A DNA stretch of 64,000 nt from positions 1 through 64,000 of the forward strand of contig CAMCXS010000004.1 in NCBI GenBank assembly GCA_945883495.1, given 5' to 3'. The notes below the pieces were generated by a model, which was not told the origin of the DNA, did not search any database, and saw only the letters and a program-made list of their open reading frames with translations. This document shows positions 25,133 through 34,500 of the stretch, piece by piece. Numbering within the stretch: the stretch's first letter is position 1; each line of letters opens with the position of its first letter. The position numbers and the translations under genes are program-made. The DNA comes from Akkermansia muciniphila (GTDB taxonomy: Bacteria > Verrucomicrobiota > Verrucomicrobiia > Verrucomicrobiales > DEV007).

Positions 25133-27025
25133 CTAGGGCACTTGACGGCCGAATCGCTTTTCGAGGTCGCTGTAGGAGAGCTGGATCAGCGTCGGCCTGC
25201 CGTGGGGGCAGCAGTATGGAAGTTCGCAGGCGAGAAGGTCGGTGAGCAAGCGTTGCAGTTCTGGATCGCGGAGGGTGTCGTTGGCCTTGACGGCGTGGCG
25301 GCAAACGGTGGTGGCGACAAGATCTTCACCGAGTCTGACGGAGGCGATTTGGCGGCTGGCCCGCTTGAGTTCCTCGACGACTTCGCTCATGTAGCCGGCT
25401 GGGTCGTCGTTACGGAAAAACGTGGGAAGGCTGTCGATTTTCAGGGTGTTGGCGCCGAAGGGTTCGGCTCCGATTCCAAGTTTTTGCAGCGCTTCGAGGT
25501 TTTGCTGAACCAGTTCGAACTCACGTGGGGCGAGTTCGACCGTGACCGGGACGAGCAATCGTTGGGAGGGGACTCCTTCAGCGGCCATGCGGTTGCGCAT
25601 CTGCTCGAAGAGGATCCGTTCGTGAGCGGCGTGTTGGTCCATGAGGACCAGGCCCTCGACGGATTCCATGAGGACGTAGAGTTTTCCCAGGACTCCGATG
25701 ATGCGGAAATCGTCCGCCGTGACCGTCTGGGCGGTATCGTTGGATGAGGCTGGAGGGGCGTCCGTGGCCGTTGGGGGCTCGGCGGGCGCCGGTGGTGGTT
25801 GGTGGATCGGCTCGTCGATGACCGTTGCGGGCGCCTCCGTGCGGTGGCGCGGCGTGGCGGGCGCAGGATTGGAGGTGCGTGAAGGCGGGGACTCGGGTGC
25901 CGTGGCCCAGTCGCGACGGAGGGAAATCTGTTCTCGTTCCGGGAGCAAGGCGGGCTGCCTCCATCGGGAGGGCTCGGCAACGTCCTCCCGGTTCGGGATG
26001 AGTGGGCGGACGGCCTGGCCGGGGACGGTGGCTTGGGCGCGGGTCAGCGTGCGACGGACAGCTTCCGTGACCGCGTGACGAACGGAGTTGCCATCGCGGA
26101 AGCGGACTTCCTTCTTGGCGGGGTGGACATTGACGTCCACGGAGAAGGGGCTCATCTCGAGGAACAGGAAGACCACGGGGAACTGCCCTTTCATGAGGGC
26201 GGTGTGGTAACCTTCCCGGAGAGCGTGGTTTAGAGGGGCGGCTTCGACTGGCCGTCCGTTGAGGAAGGTGAGTTGGAGAGAACGGTTGGAGCGCCCCATG
26301 CCGAAGCCTCCGATGTAGCCGGTGACGCGGATGCCGGCGTGTTCGTGGGCATCGATCTCAAGCAATCGAGTCGAGACCTCGACGCCCGCCAGTCCCTGGA
26401 TTCGCTCCAGAAGATGGCTGTTGGCGGGGAGCATGAAGTGGGGCCGATCGTTGTGGATCAGGGTGAAGCCGACTTCGGGGTGGGCGATGGCTTGGAGCCG
26501 CACCTGTTGTTCCAGGTGGCTGAACTCGGTGGTTTCGGTGCGAAGGAACTTCCGCCGGGCGGGCACATTATAAAAGAGGGAACGGACTTCCACGGTGGTG
26601 CCGGGGGCTTCTCCGGCGTCCTTCACGGCGCTGAGTTTGCCGCCATCGACGATCACTTCGGTGCCCTGAAGGGCGTCTTTTTCCCGAGTCATCAGCCGGA
26701 ACCGGGATACGCTGGCGATGCTGGGGACGGCTTCGCCGCGAAAGCCGAGGGTGCGGATGCCGTCGAGGTCCTCGGTGGTGCGAATTTTGGACGTGGCGTG
26801 CCGTTCGAGGCACATGAGGGCATCGTCACGGTTCATGCCCGATCCGTCATCGATGATCCGGATCAAGCTAATGCCGCCGCGGGCCGCGACGACCTCGATG
26901 TTGCGGGCTCCGGCGTCGAGGCTGTTTTCGACGAGTTCTTTGACGACGGATGCGGGGCGATCGACCACTTCGCCGGCGGCGACTTGGCTGGCGAGGGCGT
27001 CGGAGAGGATTCGGATTCGGCCCAT
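25133..27025 (-). CDS. mutL: DNA mismatch repair protein MutL
   Basis: Protein of 630 residues coupling MutS mismatch recognition to strand excision. The GHKL ATPase domain is N-terminal (IRILSDALASQVAAGEVVDRPASVVKELVENSLDAGA, DDGSGM, TLGFRGEAVPSI, NVHPAKKEVRF). A Pro/Ala-rich linker (about 345-430) joins the C-terminal dimerisation domain. That domain has DQHAAHERILFE, matching the DQHA-x2-E-x4-E metal site of endonuclease-type MutL, and a CPHGRP motif near the end. So this MutL probably nicks DNA itself, as in methylation-independent repair (inference). ATG 27025 is chosen because the conserved N-terminus begins there; the longer start at 27127 adds a non-homologous leader. Confidence 0.96.
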   Translation of the reverse strand: MGRIRILSDALASQVAAGEVVDRPASVVKELVENSLDAGARNIEVVAARGGISLIRIIDDGSGMNRDDALMCLERHATSKIRTTEDLDGIRTLGFRGEAVPSIASVSRFRLMTREKDALQGTEVIVDGGKLSAVKDAGEAPGTTVEVRSLFYNVPARRKFLRTETTEFSHLEQQVRLQAIAHPEVGFTLIHNDRPHFMLPANSHLLERIQGLAGVEVSTRLLEIDAHEHAGIRVTGYIGGFGMGRSNRSLQLTFLNGRPVEAAPLNHALREGYHTALMKGQFPVVFLFLEMSPFSVDVNVHPAKKEVRFRDGNSVRHAVTEAVRRTLTRAQATVPGQAVRPLIPNREDVAEPSRWRQPALLPEREQISLRRDWATAPESPPSRTSNPAPATPRHRTEAPATVIDEPIHQPPPAPAEPPTATDAPPASSNDTAQTVTADDFRIIGVLGKLYVLMESVEGLVLMDQHAAHERILFEQMRNRMAAEGVPSQRLLVPVTVELAPREFELVQQNLEALQKLGIGAEPFGANTLKIDSLPTFFRNDDPAGYMSEVVEELKRASRQIASVRLGEDLVATTVCRHAVKANDTLRDPELQRLLTDLLACELPYCCPHGRPTLIQLSYSDLEKRFGRQVP

Positions 27026-27094
27026 GGCGAACGGAGATTGGCCGCAGGGTGCAGGTTGACCGGAACCCTTTCGACGGCTAGGATGGAACTGGCA

Positions 27095-27427
27095 ATGATC
27101 ACCGTCACCGAACAGGCCGTCAACCAACTTCGTGCCATGTTAGAGGAGAAAGGCCTGGCTCCTGTCGATCATGGGTTGCGTTTGGCCGTGGAGAAGGGCG
27201 GCTGCGCGGGGATGCAGTATACGATGCGGTTGGCGGCGCCGACTAGTGATGATGAGGTGGTGGAAGCTGGCGGGGTCCGTTTCATTGTGGATCACGCGAG
27301 CCGACGGTTTCTCGATGGGAGCGAAATCGATTACGAGGATTCCCTGAACGACGCGGGGTTCAAGATTCACAATCCGAACGCGGCCCGGAGTTGCGGATGT
27401 GGCACATCATTCGAGGTAGTTTCCTGA
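27095..27427 (+). CDS. HesB/IscA-family iron-sulfur carrier protein
   Basis: A-type Fe-S carrier of 110 residues. The three conserved cysteines are present: Cys37 (GGCAG) and Cys100/Cys102 (SCGCGTSF). The fold pattern (LRLAVEKGGCAGMQYTM, FIVDHASRRFLDGSEIDYED) is full length. It accepts Fe-S clusters from a scaffold and hands them to apoproteins in the cytoplasm. ATG 27095 is preferred, with GGAA about six bases upstream; ATG 27083 would add four residues. No other isc/suf genes are near. It is divergent from mutL and followed by a membrane protein gene 16 bases downstream. Confidence 0.92.
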   Translation: MITVTEQAVNQLRAMLEEKGLAPVDHGLRLAVEKGGCAGMQYTMRLAAPTSDDEVVEAGGVRFIVDHASRRFLDGSEIDYEDSLNDAGFKIHNPNAARSCGCGTSFEVVS

Positions 27428-27443
27428 ACGCTGAGAACTCCTC

Positions 27444-28214
27444 ATGGAATTCCTCAGTAGCGACCGCACCACCTTTTCCCGGCAGGTCCGGCTTGCGAGC
27501 CCGCGCCATGGAGTGCAGAACGAGGCGGTTATTTGGGCGGCCATCATCACGATTTTGGCGGCGCTTTGTGCGTTCTCGTGGACCTTCTGCATGTATGTGT
27601 TTGGCCGCCCGGAGAAGGCCTTTAACTACAACCTGCTTATCGATCTCGAGAAGCTTCCTCCGCTCAAGGATTATCAACCGGGGAATGCGCCGCGCGGGAA
27701 GTTTCATACGCCTCGGGATCTTTACCAGCTTTACTACAACAACACGCCCCGGGCGTTGCGGGCGTTGAGTGCGGTCTTGCGCCGCCAATATGTTACGAAT
27801 TTCAATGGGGTGGAGCGGGTCACCTATCTCCGGGGAAACTATTTGATCCAGCATATCCACCGTCTGGGACCGGGGGATGTGTTTCCTTCAGGGCTCGTGC
27901 TGCGAGGCCAATCGGAGGATTATCCGAATGTGTTGGTGGAATATGTATTGCCCACGCCGGTGGTGCCGGAGCCGCACTACGATCCGAAGTCGAAGGCGGT
28001 ATTTGAAGTCGGGACATCTTCCATCTGCGCCGCCGTGATCAACGTCTCCCAGGTGGACGAGGATAAGCTGATTTTCACCGCCGTGCCGATTGTCTACGGC
28101 TCGCATGAGACGTCGTCGGGAACGGTCATGATGTTGGAGCCGCCGGAGCGTCTCAATCTCTACGGGATGTTGCCGATTACGGCCGGGGATGCTGATGTCC
28201 CAGAGAAAGAGTGA
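27444..28214 (+). CDS. Hypothetical single-pass membrane protein
   Basis: Protein of 256 residues with one clear transmembrane helix at about 28-52 (AVIWAAIITILAALCAFSWTFCMYVF). The N-terminal 27 residues are basic and the remaining 200 form a soluble domain rich in beta segments (PHYDPKSKAVFEVGTSSICAAVINVSQVDEDKLIFTAVPIVYG). I do not recognise the domain. The topology suggests a bitopic protein with its C-terminal domain outside the cytoplasm. It follows the IscA-like gene by 16 bases, so the two may be co-transcribed; the pseudo-receiver gene follows after 70 bases. Confidence 0.75.
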   Translation: MEFLSSDRTTFSRQVRLASPRHGVQNEAVIWAAIITILAALCAFSWTFCMYVFGRPEKAFNYNLLIDLEKLPPLKDYQPGNAPRGKFHTPRDLYQLYYNNTPRALRALSAVLRRQYVTNFNGVERVTYLRGNYLIQHIHRLGPGDVFPSGLVLRGQSEDYPNVLVEYVLPTPVVPEPHYDPKSKAVFEVGTSSICAAVINVSQVDEDKLIFTAVPIVYGSHETSSGTVMMLEPPERLNLYGMLPITAGDADVPEKE

Positions 28215-28284
28215 CGTCTCGACCGCGTTCTTCTTGAGCTTACCCGCCGGATCGTTCACAATGCGACCGTTCACCTAGATAAGA

Positions 28285-28734
28285 ATGAGCGAAGCGCCTT
28301 CCATGAATCCTGGTGTTGAGACATCGCCCGGGTTGGCCCCGGTGTTGGTGGCTCACGAGGAGGTCTCGACGATGCGCCTGATCCGCGATTCGTTACTGAG
28401 CTTCACCTTGTGCGAAGTGGACACCTGTTTCAGCGGGGAAGTCGCCTTTGAACGATGCCTTCAGCGTCGTTACAAGCTCATCGTTCTGAGCCTGCACCTC
28501 CCCGCGGTGCAGGGTGAATTGCTCTACGAGCTCTTGGCCAAGGTGCATCACTACGGACATGCAGGGGGGAGAACGCTTCCGCCGGTGATTTTCGTGGGAG
28601 AGGCTGGCGATCAGATCCGCGTCGAGGAGTTGCAGCGCGATGTGCGCGTCAAAGGCGTGCTCATTAAGCCGCTGCGGATCGATCGCATCATTGCGCGAGC
28701 GAAGCTGGTTCTGGCCGAGCGGCCGATGGGCTAA
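28285..28734 (+). CDS. Degenerate response-regulator receiver (pseudo-receiver)
   Basis: Protein of 149 residues with the CheY-like (beta-alpha)5 pattern: LAPVLVAHEEVSTMRLI, YKLIVLSLHLPAVQGELLYELL, PPVIFVGEAG and GVLIKPLRIDRIIARAKL. The usual phosphoacceptor Asp is Ser69 (in VLSLHLP), and the acidic pair near the N-terminus is reduced to His-Glu-Glu. The switch Lys129-Pro130 is kept. It should therefore not be phosphorylated in the usual way and may act as a binding or scaffold module. There is no output domain. Its stop TAA overlaps the purB stop on the other strand by three bases (28731-28734). Confidence 0.8.
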   Translation: MSEAPSMNPGVETSPGLAPVLVAHEEVSTMRLIRDSLLSFTLCEVDTCFSGEVAFERCLQRRYKLIVLSLHLPAVQGELLYELLAKVHHYGHAGGRTLPPVIFVGEAGDQIRVEELQRDVRVKGVLIKPLRIDRIIARAKLVLAERPMG

Positions 28735-30161
28735 AGAATCGCTCCGGGCTGATAACTTTCGGCGCCTGGGTATTGACCCACGATTTGGCGGACCGCTTGT
28801 TGAAACGCGGCCACTTGTTCCCGCGCGGCGCCGGTTTTTTCGAGTCCTTGGAGGAGGCAGGCATCGAGTTGGTCCTTGCTCAGGCCGATCCGGGGATCGC
28901 TGGCGAGGCGTGAAAGCAAATCGGCATCCGCTCCGCTGCCGTCGCGCATGGTTTTCGCGGCGGCCACGGCATGCTCTTTGATGGCTTCGTGGGCGGTCTC
29001 CCGGCCGACTCCGCCACGCACCGCTTCCATGAGAAACGTAGTGGATAGCAGGAAGGGGAGGTAGCGATGATTCTCGCGGCTGATGGCGGCGGCGTGGGCT
29101 TCCATCTGCTGGAGGATCACGAGGAAGGTTTCGAGCAGCCCGTCCATGGCGAAGAAGGCGTCGGGCAACACGACCCGGCGCACCACGGAGCAGGAAACGT
29201 CGCCTTCGTTCCACTGATCGCCCGTCAGTCCGGAAGCCATGGTGAGATGACCTTTGAGGATGACGTGGAGGCCGTTGAGGCGCTCGCAGGAGCGGCTGTT
29301 CATCTTGTGCGGCATGGCGGAGGAGCCGACTTGGCCTGGAGCAAAGCCTTCACTGGCGGTTTCGTGGCCGGCCATCAGGCGCAATGTTTTCGCTAGGCTG
29401 GAAGGTGCGGCGGCCAACTCCGTGAGGACTGAAACCACCCGGAAGTCGAGGCTTCTCGGATAGACTTGGCCAACAGACCCCAGGGCGGCGGGAAAGCCGA
29501 GATGATGGAGGAGTCGCTCTTCGAGCCGGGCGACTTTGGAGGTGTCTCCGTCGACGAGAGACAACTGATCGAGTTGCGTGCCGACTGCCCCCTTGAGTCC
29601 ACGGGCGGGGTAGGTGGCGATCACCTGCCGAAGCTGTTCCAGGCCGCCGAGCAATTCTTCGCCAAACATGGCGAGCCGCTTGCCGAAGGTCGTCAGTTGA
29701 GCGGGCACGTTGTGGGTGCGGGCGGTCAGGACGAGGTCCGCGTAATCTCCGGCCCGCTGGGAAAGCCGAGCGAGAGCGGCGGTGGTCTTGTTAGCGGTAA
29801 GGAGGAGCGCCTCCATGATTTGCAACTGCTCCACGTTCTCGGTGAGATCGCGGCTGGTCATTCCCTTGTGGACGTGTTGGTGACCGGCGAGTTCGCAGAA
29901 CTCATCGATGCGGGCCTTCACATCGTGACGCGTTACTCGTTCCCTGGCCATGATCGAGTCGAGGTCCACCTGATCTTTCACTCGCTCGTAGGCGGCAATG
30001 GCGTCCTGAGGAACGGGGATTCCGACGTCCGCCTGGGCGCGCATCACGGCGATCCATAGTTCGCGTTCGCGGATCACCTTGCTTTCGGGCGACCAGATGC
30101 GGCGCATCGGTTCGGAGGCGTAGCGTTCGGCGAGGACGTTGGGGACTGCGGTTTGGGGCAT
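28731..30161 (-). CDS. purB: Adenylosuccinate lyase
   Basis: Purine biosynthesis enzyme of 476 residues that releases fumarate from SAICAR and from adenylosuccinate. Fumarase/aspartase superfamily motifs are visible: HKGMTSRDLTENVEQLQ, ARTHNVPAQLTTFGKRLA and the flexible signature loop GSSAMPHKMNSRSCERL. The loop has Asn-Ser where most bacterial enzymes have Asn-Pro, a form I associate with the eukaryote-like branch. The start at 30161 (MPQTAVPNVLAERYAS) is chosen; an in-frame start at 30245 would lie inside the promoter dyad. The gene is divergent from the M48/helicase operon. Confidence 0.95.
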   Translation of the reverse strand: MPQTAVPNVLAERYASEPMRRIWSPESKVIRERELWIAVMRAQADVGIPVPQDAIAAYERVKDQVDLDSIMARERVTRHDVKARIDEFCELAGHQHVHKGMTSRDLTENVEQLQIMEALLLTANKTTAALARLSQRAGDYADLVLTARTHNVPAQLTTFGKRLAMFGEELLGGLEQLRQVIATYPARGLKGAVGTQLDQLSLVDGDTSKVARLEERLLHHLGFPAALGSVGQVYPRSLDFRVVSVLTELAAAPSSLAKTLRLMAGHETASEGFAPGQVGSSAMPHKMNSRSCERLNGLHVILKGHLTMASGLTGDQWNEGDVSCSVVRRVVLPDAFFAMDGLLETFLVILQQMEAHAAAISRENHRYLPFLLSTTFLMEAVRGGVGRETAHEAIKEHAVAAAKTMRDGSGADADLLSRLASDPRIGLSKDQLDACLLQGLEKTGAAREQVAAFQQAVRQIVGQYPGAESYQPGAIL

Positions 30162-30228
30162 GAGGATGCAATCTCTCCCGCAACTGTAGCAGGCTTGCAA
30201 CCGGAGATCACGGGGCGAACCGGAGCCA

Positions 30229-30246
30229 CATGACTGTTCAGTCATG
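30229..30246. promoter_or_regulatory. 18-base dyad operator candidate in purB / M48-helicase divergent promoter
   Basis: CATGACTG-TT-CAGTCATG has perfect 8-base arms around a two-base centre. It lies 68 bases upstream of the purB ATG and 43-58 bases upstream of the possible starts of the metallopeptidase gene. The TGACTG-N2-CAGTCA core looks like sites bound by TetR-type dimers. No regulator gene is adjacent. It could control either or both directions. Confidence 0.55.
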
Positions 30247-30304
30247 ACAGCTCCATTCCCACCGCTGGCAACTGAGCGTTTGTGCAGCGATGATCGCTCT
30301 CACC

Positions 30305-31465
30305 ATGAAACATGAACCGCTGCTGCCGTTGCCCTATCTCCATCAACTCGCACTCTACTTCCAAACCCGGCACCGGGCTGTCTGGGACTCGTTCGACGCC
30401 GCCCAGAAGTCGGTGAGCCGGCGCGCCGACGTGGAGCTAAACCTCCTCAAATCCGCATTCAGGCTCTCGGAGCATGATCATCCGGCACTTTATGCATCGG
30501 TGGCGAAGGCGCGGGCGGTCCTTGGGGTGGAGCAACCGATTGTGCTGTATCAATCCCATCGAGGGCATCAGGACAACGCCGCGATGTTTTACACGGAAGA
30601 ACAAGGCCACCTGAAATTCGAGGGGGAAATCCTCTCCGCGTTGCGGCCTGAAGAGATTGACGCGCTGATCGGGCACGAGGTGGGGCATTTCAAGCTGTGG
30701 TCCGCTGCCGATGGTGCATTTCTGACTTGCGCGAGGCTCCTGGAAGCCATGGTCGCGGAACGGGACGTTCATTCGAGTCTGATTGAAAGTCACCGGCTGT
30801 TTCATTTATATACGGAGATCTATTGCGACCGGGCGGGTGCTTTGGTGGCGGGACGCCCGGAGCCGATGGTTTCGGCCTTGGTGAAGCTTGGCGCAGGGGA
30901 GGTTGTTGTCTCCGCCGAAGACTATATTGCGCAGGCTGAAGAAATTTTTGAGAAGTCCGCGCAGGAGCGCAGCCGAGGGAATACCCATCCCGAGCATTTT
31001 ATCCGGGCGCGGGCCGTGGCGCGTTGGTTCCTGGATGAGCGTGGCCAGGCCGCCGTGGATCAATTGATCACGGAGATGATTGAAGGCCGTAAGGGCTTGG
31101 GCGAGCTAGACGTGCTTGGGCGGGATCGGTTGACTGGCTGGACCCGGACTACGGTAAAGCGTTTGACGGCGGGGATGGCGGCCCCTGAGAGCAATGCCTG
31201 GAACCGGCACCGGGAACGCTTTGTTCCGGTGGAGACGGAGAGGACCGCCGAGGACAACGTGGATTTGGCGGAGATCTGTGCGGGCTTGGCCCGGGAATCG
31301 GAAACGGTGCGCGACTATTTTGCCTTTCTCTTGCTCGACTTTGCTGTGGTGGATCCGTCGGTGCGGGAAGCGATGAGGCGGTGCCGGGAGATGGCGATCA
31401 CGTTGGGGTTGGGGGCTCGATTTGACGTGCTCGCCGAGCGCAACCTGGTGGCTTTGGCTGCCTGA
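30305..31465 (+). CDS. Soluble M48-like zinc metallopeptidase
   Basis: Protein of 386 residues. The zinc site His124-Glu125-x-x-His128 (LIGHEVGHFKLW) and a third ligand Glu171 in EIYCDRAGALVAG match the M48 (Ste24/HtpX) pattern HExxH ... ExxxD. Unlike HtpX or Ste24 it has no transmembrane helices and no signal peptide, so it is probably a cytoplasmic protease. The C-terminal half (residues 210-386) is helical, with an FIRARAVARWFLDE segment and no domain I recognise. ATG 30305 is chosen over ATG 30290; neither has a good ribosome-binding site. It is followed, 45 bases after its stop, by the giant helicase, suggesting a two-gene operon in which the protease may be an effector or processing enzyme (inference). 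Confidence 0.85.
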   Translation: MKHEPLLPLPYLHQLALYFQTRHRAVWDSFDAAQKSVSRRADVELNLLKSAFRLSEHDHPALYASVAKARAVLGVEQPIVLYQSHRGHQDNAAMFYTEEQGHLKFEGEILSALRPEEIDALIGHEVGHFKLWSAADGAFLTCARLLEAMVAERDVHSSLIESHRLFHLYTEIYCDRAGALVAGRPEPMVSALVKLGAGEVVVSAEDYIAQAEEIFEKSAQERSRGNTHPEHFIRARAVARWFLDERGQAAVDQLITEMIEGRKGLGELDVLGRDRLTGWTRTTVKRLTAGMAAPESNAWNRHRERFVPVETERTAEDNVDLAEICAGLARESETVRDYFAFLLLDFAVVDPSVREAMRRCREMAITLGLGARFDVLAERNLVALAA

Positions 31466-31510
31466 GGTTCACGGTATTGAAGCGAAGCTTGTAAGTTGAA
31501 TTCCCTCACC

Positions 31511-34500
31511 ATGGAAAGCGCTCCGTCTTTTTCCTTTCATACCTTCCTGGCTGATTCGGCGAAGAACCGCCTGAACACTGAGGATATCGTGGCGGCGATC
31601 GTGCCGCTGATTGAACAGACCATCGAAGCGCACGAGCGGGGCTTGGTAGCCCCCTTGGCGGGGATTGGCGCCATCCGCGTTACGCATGGCCGGCTATGGT
31701 TTCGCGAAAGCGATGCTCATGAACCGGCTCGGAATCAGGTGCGACTCGACGTGATTCAACCGGCCCGTCAGCGTCCGGTTGAGATCATTGAGGTGCGATC
31801 GGGCAAAGAGAATCGTCTGATCTTGAGCCCGCAGGATGAGGTGCTCTTTCCTTCTTATGTGACGGACTATTTCAGTTGGGAGCATCTGGTCGGGCATCAT
31901 GATCCGATCACGGATATCTTCTCCATCGGCATGATTTTGGCCAGTTTGGCGCTGCGGGAAGATTTCGTGGAACGCAAGTCGTTGACGCGCTTTGTAGAGA
32001 ACCGGCACAACCTGTTCCATCTCTGCGCGGATCTGCACCCGGCGATTCAGAAGGTGATTCTCAAGACCACGGAAGCGGCGCGCAGCCGCAGGGTGCAGGA
32101 TCTGGAGACGGTGCGGGATTATCTGCGTCATTTCCGGGCGGGCAAAGCGGCGGCCACGGGCCAATCCTCGACATTGTCCTTGGGTCGAGTGCCTGGAGAC
32201 AAGCGAACTGCTATTTTGAAGAATTTGCGGGATCGCTTGTTTGATACATCCCGGCGGAACAAGCTAATTTACCACGAGCCGAACGCGCACTCCGTAAATC
32301 TGACGGAGACCTCCGTGCCCCGGATGCTGGCGTATCAGAACTTGGATCCGTTGCAGTTCTTTATGTGGCAGCCCGACTTGGAGCGCAGATTCCAGGAAGG
32401 CTCCCGCATCAAACTGAACCGCTATTTTACTGAAGACTCCGCGCCGGAAGCCGATGCTGCCTTGCAACGTGTCCGGCAGGCCGCCAACCGGGATGAGAAG
32501 GAGTTTGGATTCTCGAATCTCCGGCTCGTTCTGGCATTTCTACATTGGCACAACTTGCGGGAGTCCGCTTCCCGGGACGAAGTGATTCATTCACCAATGC
32601 TGTTGTTACCAGTGCGGCTGGAGGCGGAACGAGGCGTAAAAGATTCCTTTGAGCTGGAGCCAATTGGGACCGAGGCCGAGGTCAATCCGGCGTTGCGGCA
32701 CTTTCTGAAGTTGCTCTATAACTTGGATTTGCCGGAGCGCATTGATTTGGCGATGACTTCGCCCCAAGAGTTCGGGGAAGCGCTGCGCCAAAGCATTGAG
32801 CAGACTGCGCATGAGGTCAGTTTGGAGATTGTGGATCGTACCCGGATTCGTCTCTGGCGGGATCGGGTGCGCTTTGCTCCGGTGAACGACGCTCGTCCGC
32901 ATCGGTTGTGTGGCGAGCACGTGAGCACATTTTGCGATGTCGATTACTCGTATCGAAGCTCGCCGGTAGTTCCGCTTGGTGTCCGTTTGTTCGAAACTTT
33001 TATCCGGCCGGCGGCGTTGCCGGTCGATTATGCGCATTACGAGAAGGAGCGCTATGAAACCGTGGCGACGGCTTTGTGCAATCCGTACCGGTGGGAGTTT
33101 GATTTATGCTCAATGACGTTGGGGAACTTCGATTTCCAGAAGATGACCCTGGTCCATGACTATGATGAGTTGCTTCATCGACGTTCCGGGCATGAATGCT
33201 TTGATGCTCTCTTTTCCCCTGGAGCGATGCCGGCTGGGGAAGAGCCTCCCAAGTTGGGGCTTGAGGATCAGTATCTCATTGCAGCGGCGGATCCGACGCA
33301 GGTTTCGGCGATCGCTTGGGCGCGCACCGGGCGCAATATGATTATTCAGGGACCTCCGGGAACGGGCAAATCCCAGACGATCACGAACTTGATCGCGGAC
33401 TATGTAGCCCGTGGCAAGCGAGTGCTCTTTGTCTGTGAAAAGCGGGCGGCTTTAGATGTGGTGTATTCCCGCTTGAGCCGGGCCCGGATGGGGGAGCAAG
33501 CGGTGCTGATTCATGATTCCCAAGGGGACCGTGGGACGTTCGTGCGGAACCTGAAGGATAGCTACGAGCAGTTGCAGCGGGGCGGAGTCAGCAGTGATGG
33601 GGATCTCCAAGCGCGGAGGTTGGTGGAGAACATGGTGCCGGTCTTGGGCGAGTTGGATCACTATGCCAAAGGGCTGCGCCGTCCTCTTAACGACGCACCG
33701 ATTAACGTCCTCCAATTGCTCGAACGACTCATTGAGTTGAAGCGCCATGCCGTGGGGCTGGATGCTTCAGAGGAAGATATGCTGCCTGGCTACGGCGTTT
33801 GGCATGCTTACGGAGAGACCGTGCGCAGGGTGGGGGAGGCGCTTCACGATTTGGGGATGCGCCGGGCTTTGGGCGCGACTCCTCTGCGCGTGCTCAGTTC
33901 CGCTTGCTTGTCTGGGGAAATTCCCGTCGCGCAGATTCGGCAAGCGTTGTTGGCCCGGGCAGAAGCGGTTCGCGAGTTGGCGAACTTGGCGACTGACCTC
34001 GATGAAGTGTTCGGTGAGCTGCGCTTGAGTGAATTGCCGCCGCTGGTGGAATTCGCGTCCCAGGCTCATTATTTCGTGGTCCACGACCTCATGGGATTGG
34101 TGCGTGAGGATAGCTTTGAGTCCCGCCGGCTCCGGGAGTTGGCGGAGGAGATGAGTGAGTTGGCGGCCAAGATGGAGCGGACTCGGGAGGAGAACCGGCA
34201 CTGGAGAGAGAAACTTCCGGCGACGGACGTTGTCCCAGCCTTGGAGACTTCTCGTTTCCTTGATCAATTGCATTGGCCGTTTCTGCATCGGCGCTACTGG
34301 CGGTTGCGTGCAGTGTTGCGGCAACGCTACAATTTCCGCGCGCACTCGGTGCCGCCTCGTTGGACCCGCTTGCTCGACTCTCTTGGGGATGAGTATGGGT
34401 TGAGCGATGAGATCGAGGCGTTGGAATCGCGGATTCGCCGTGAATTCCGGGTGCCGGAAAGTTCCGGGCTGATTGGCGGGGCCAACGTGCTTCGCGAGAT

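Noticed and set aside
26273-27094. Long upstream extension of the IscA-like reading frame
   Set aside because: It is antisense to mutL; the conserved IscA domain begins at 27095.
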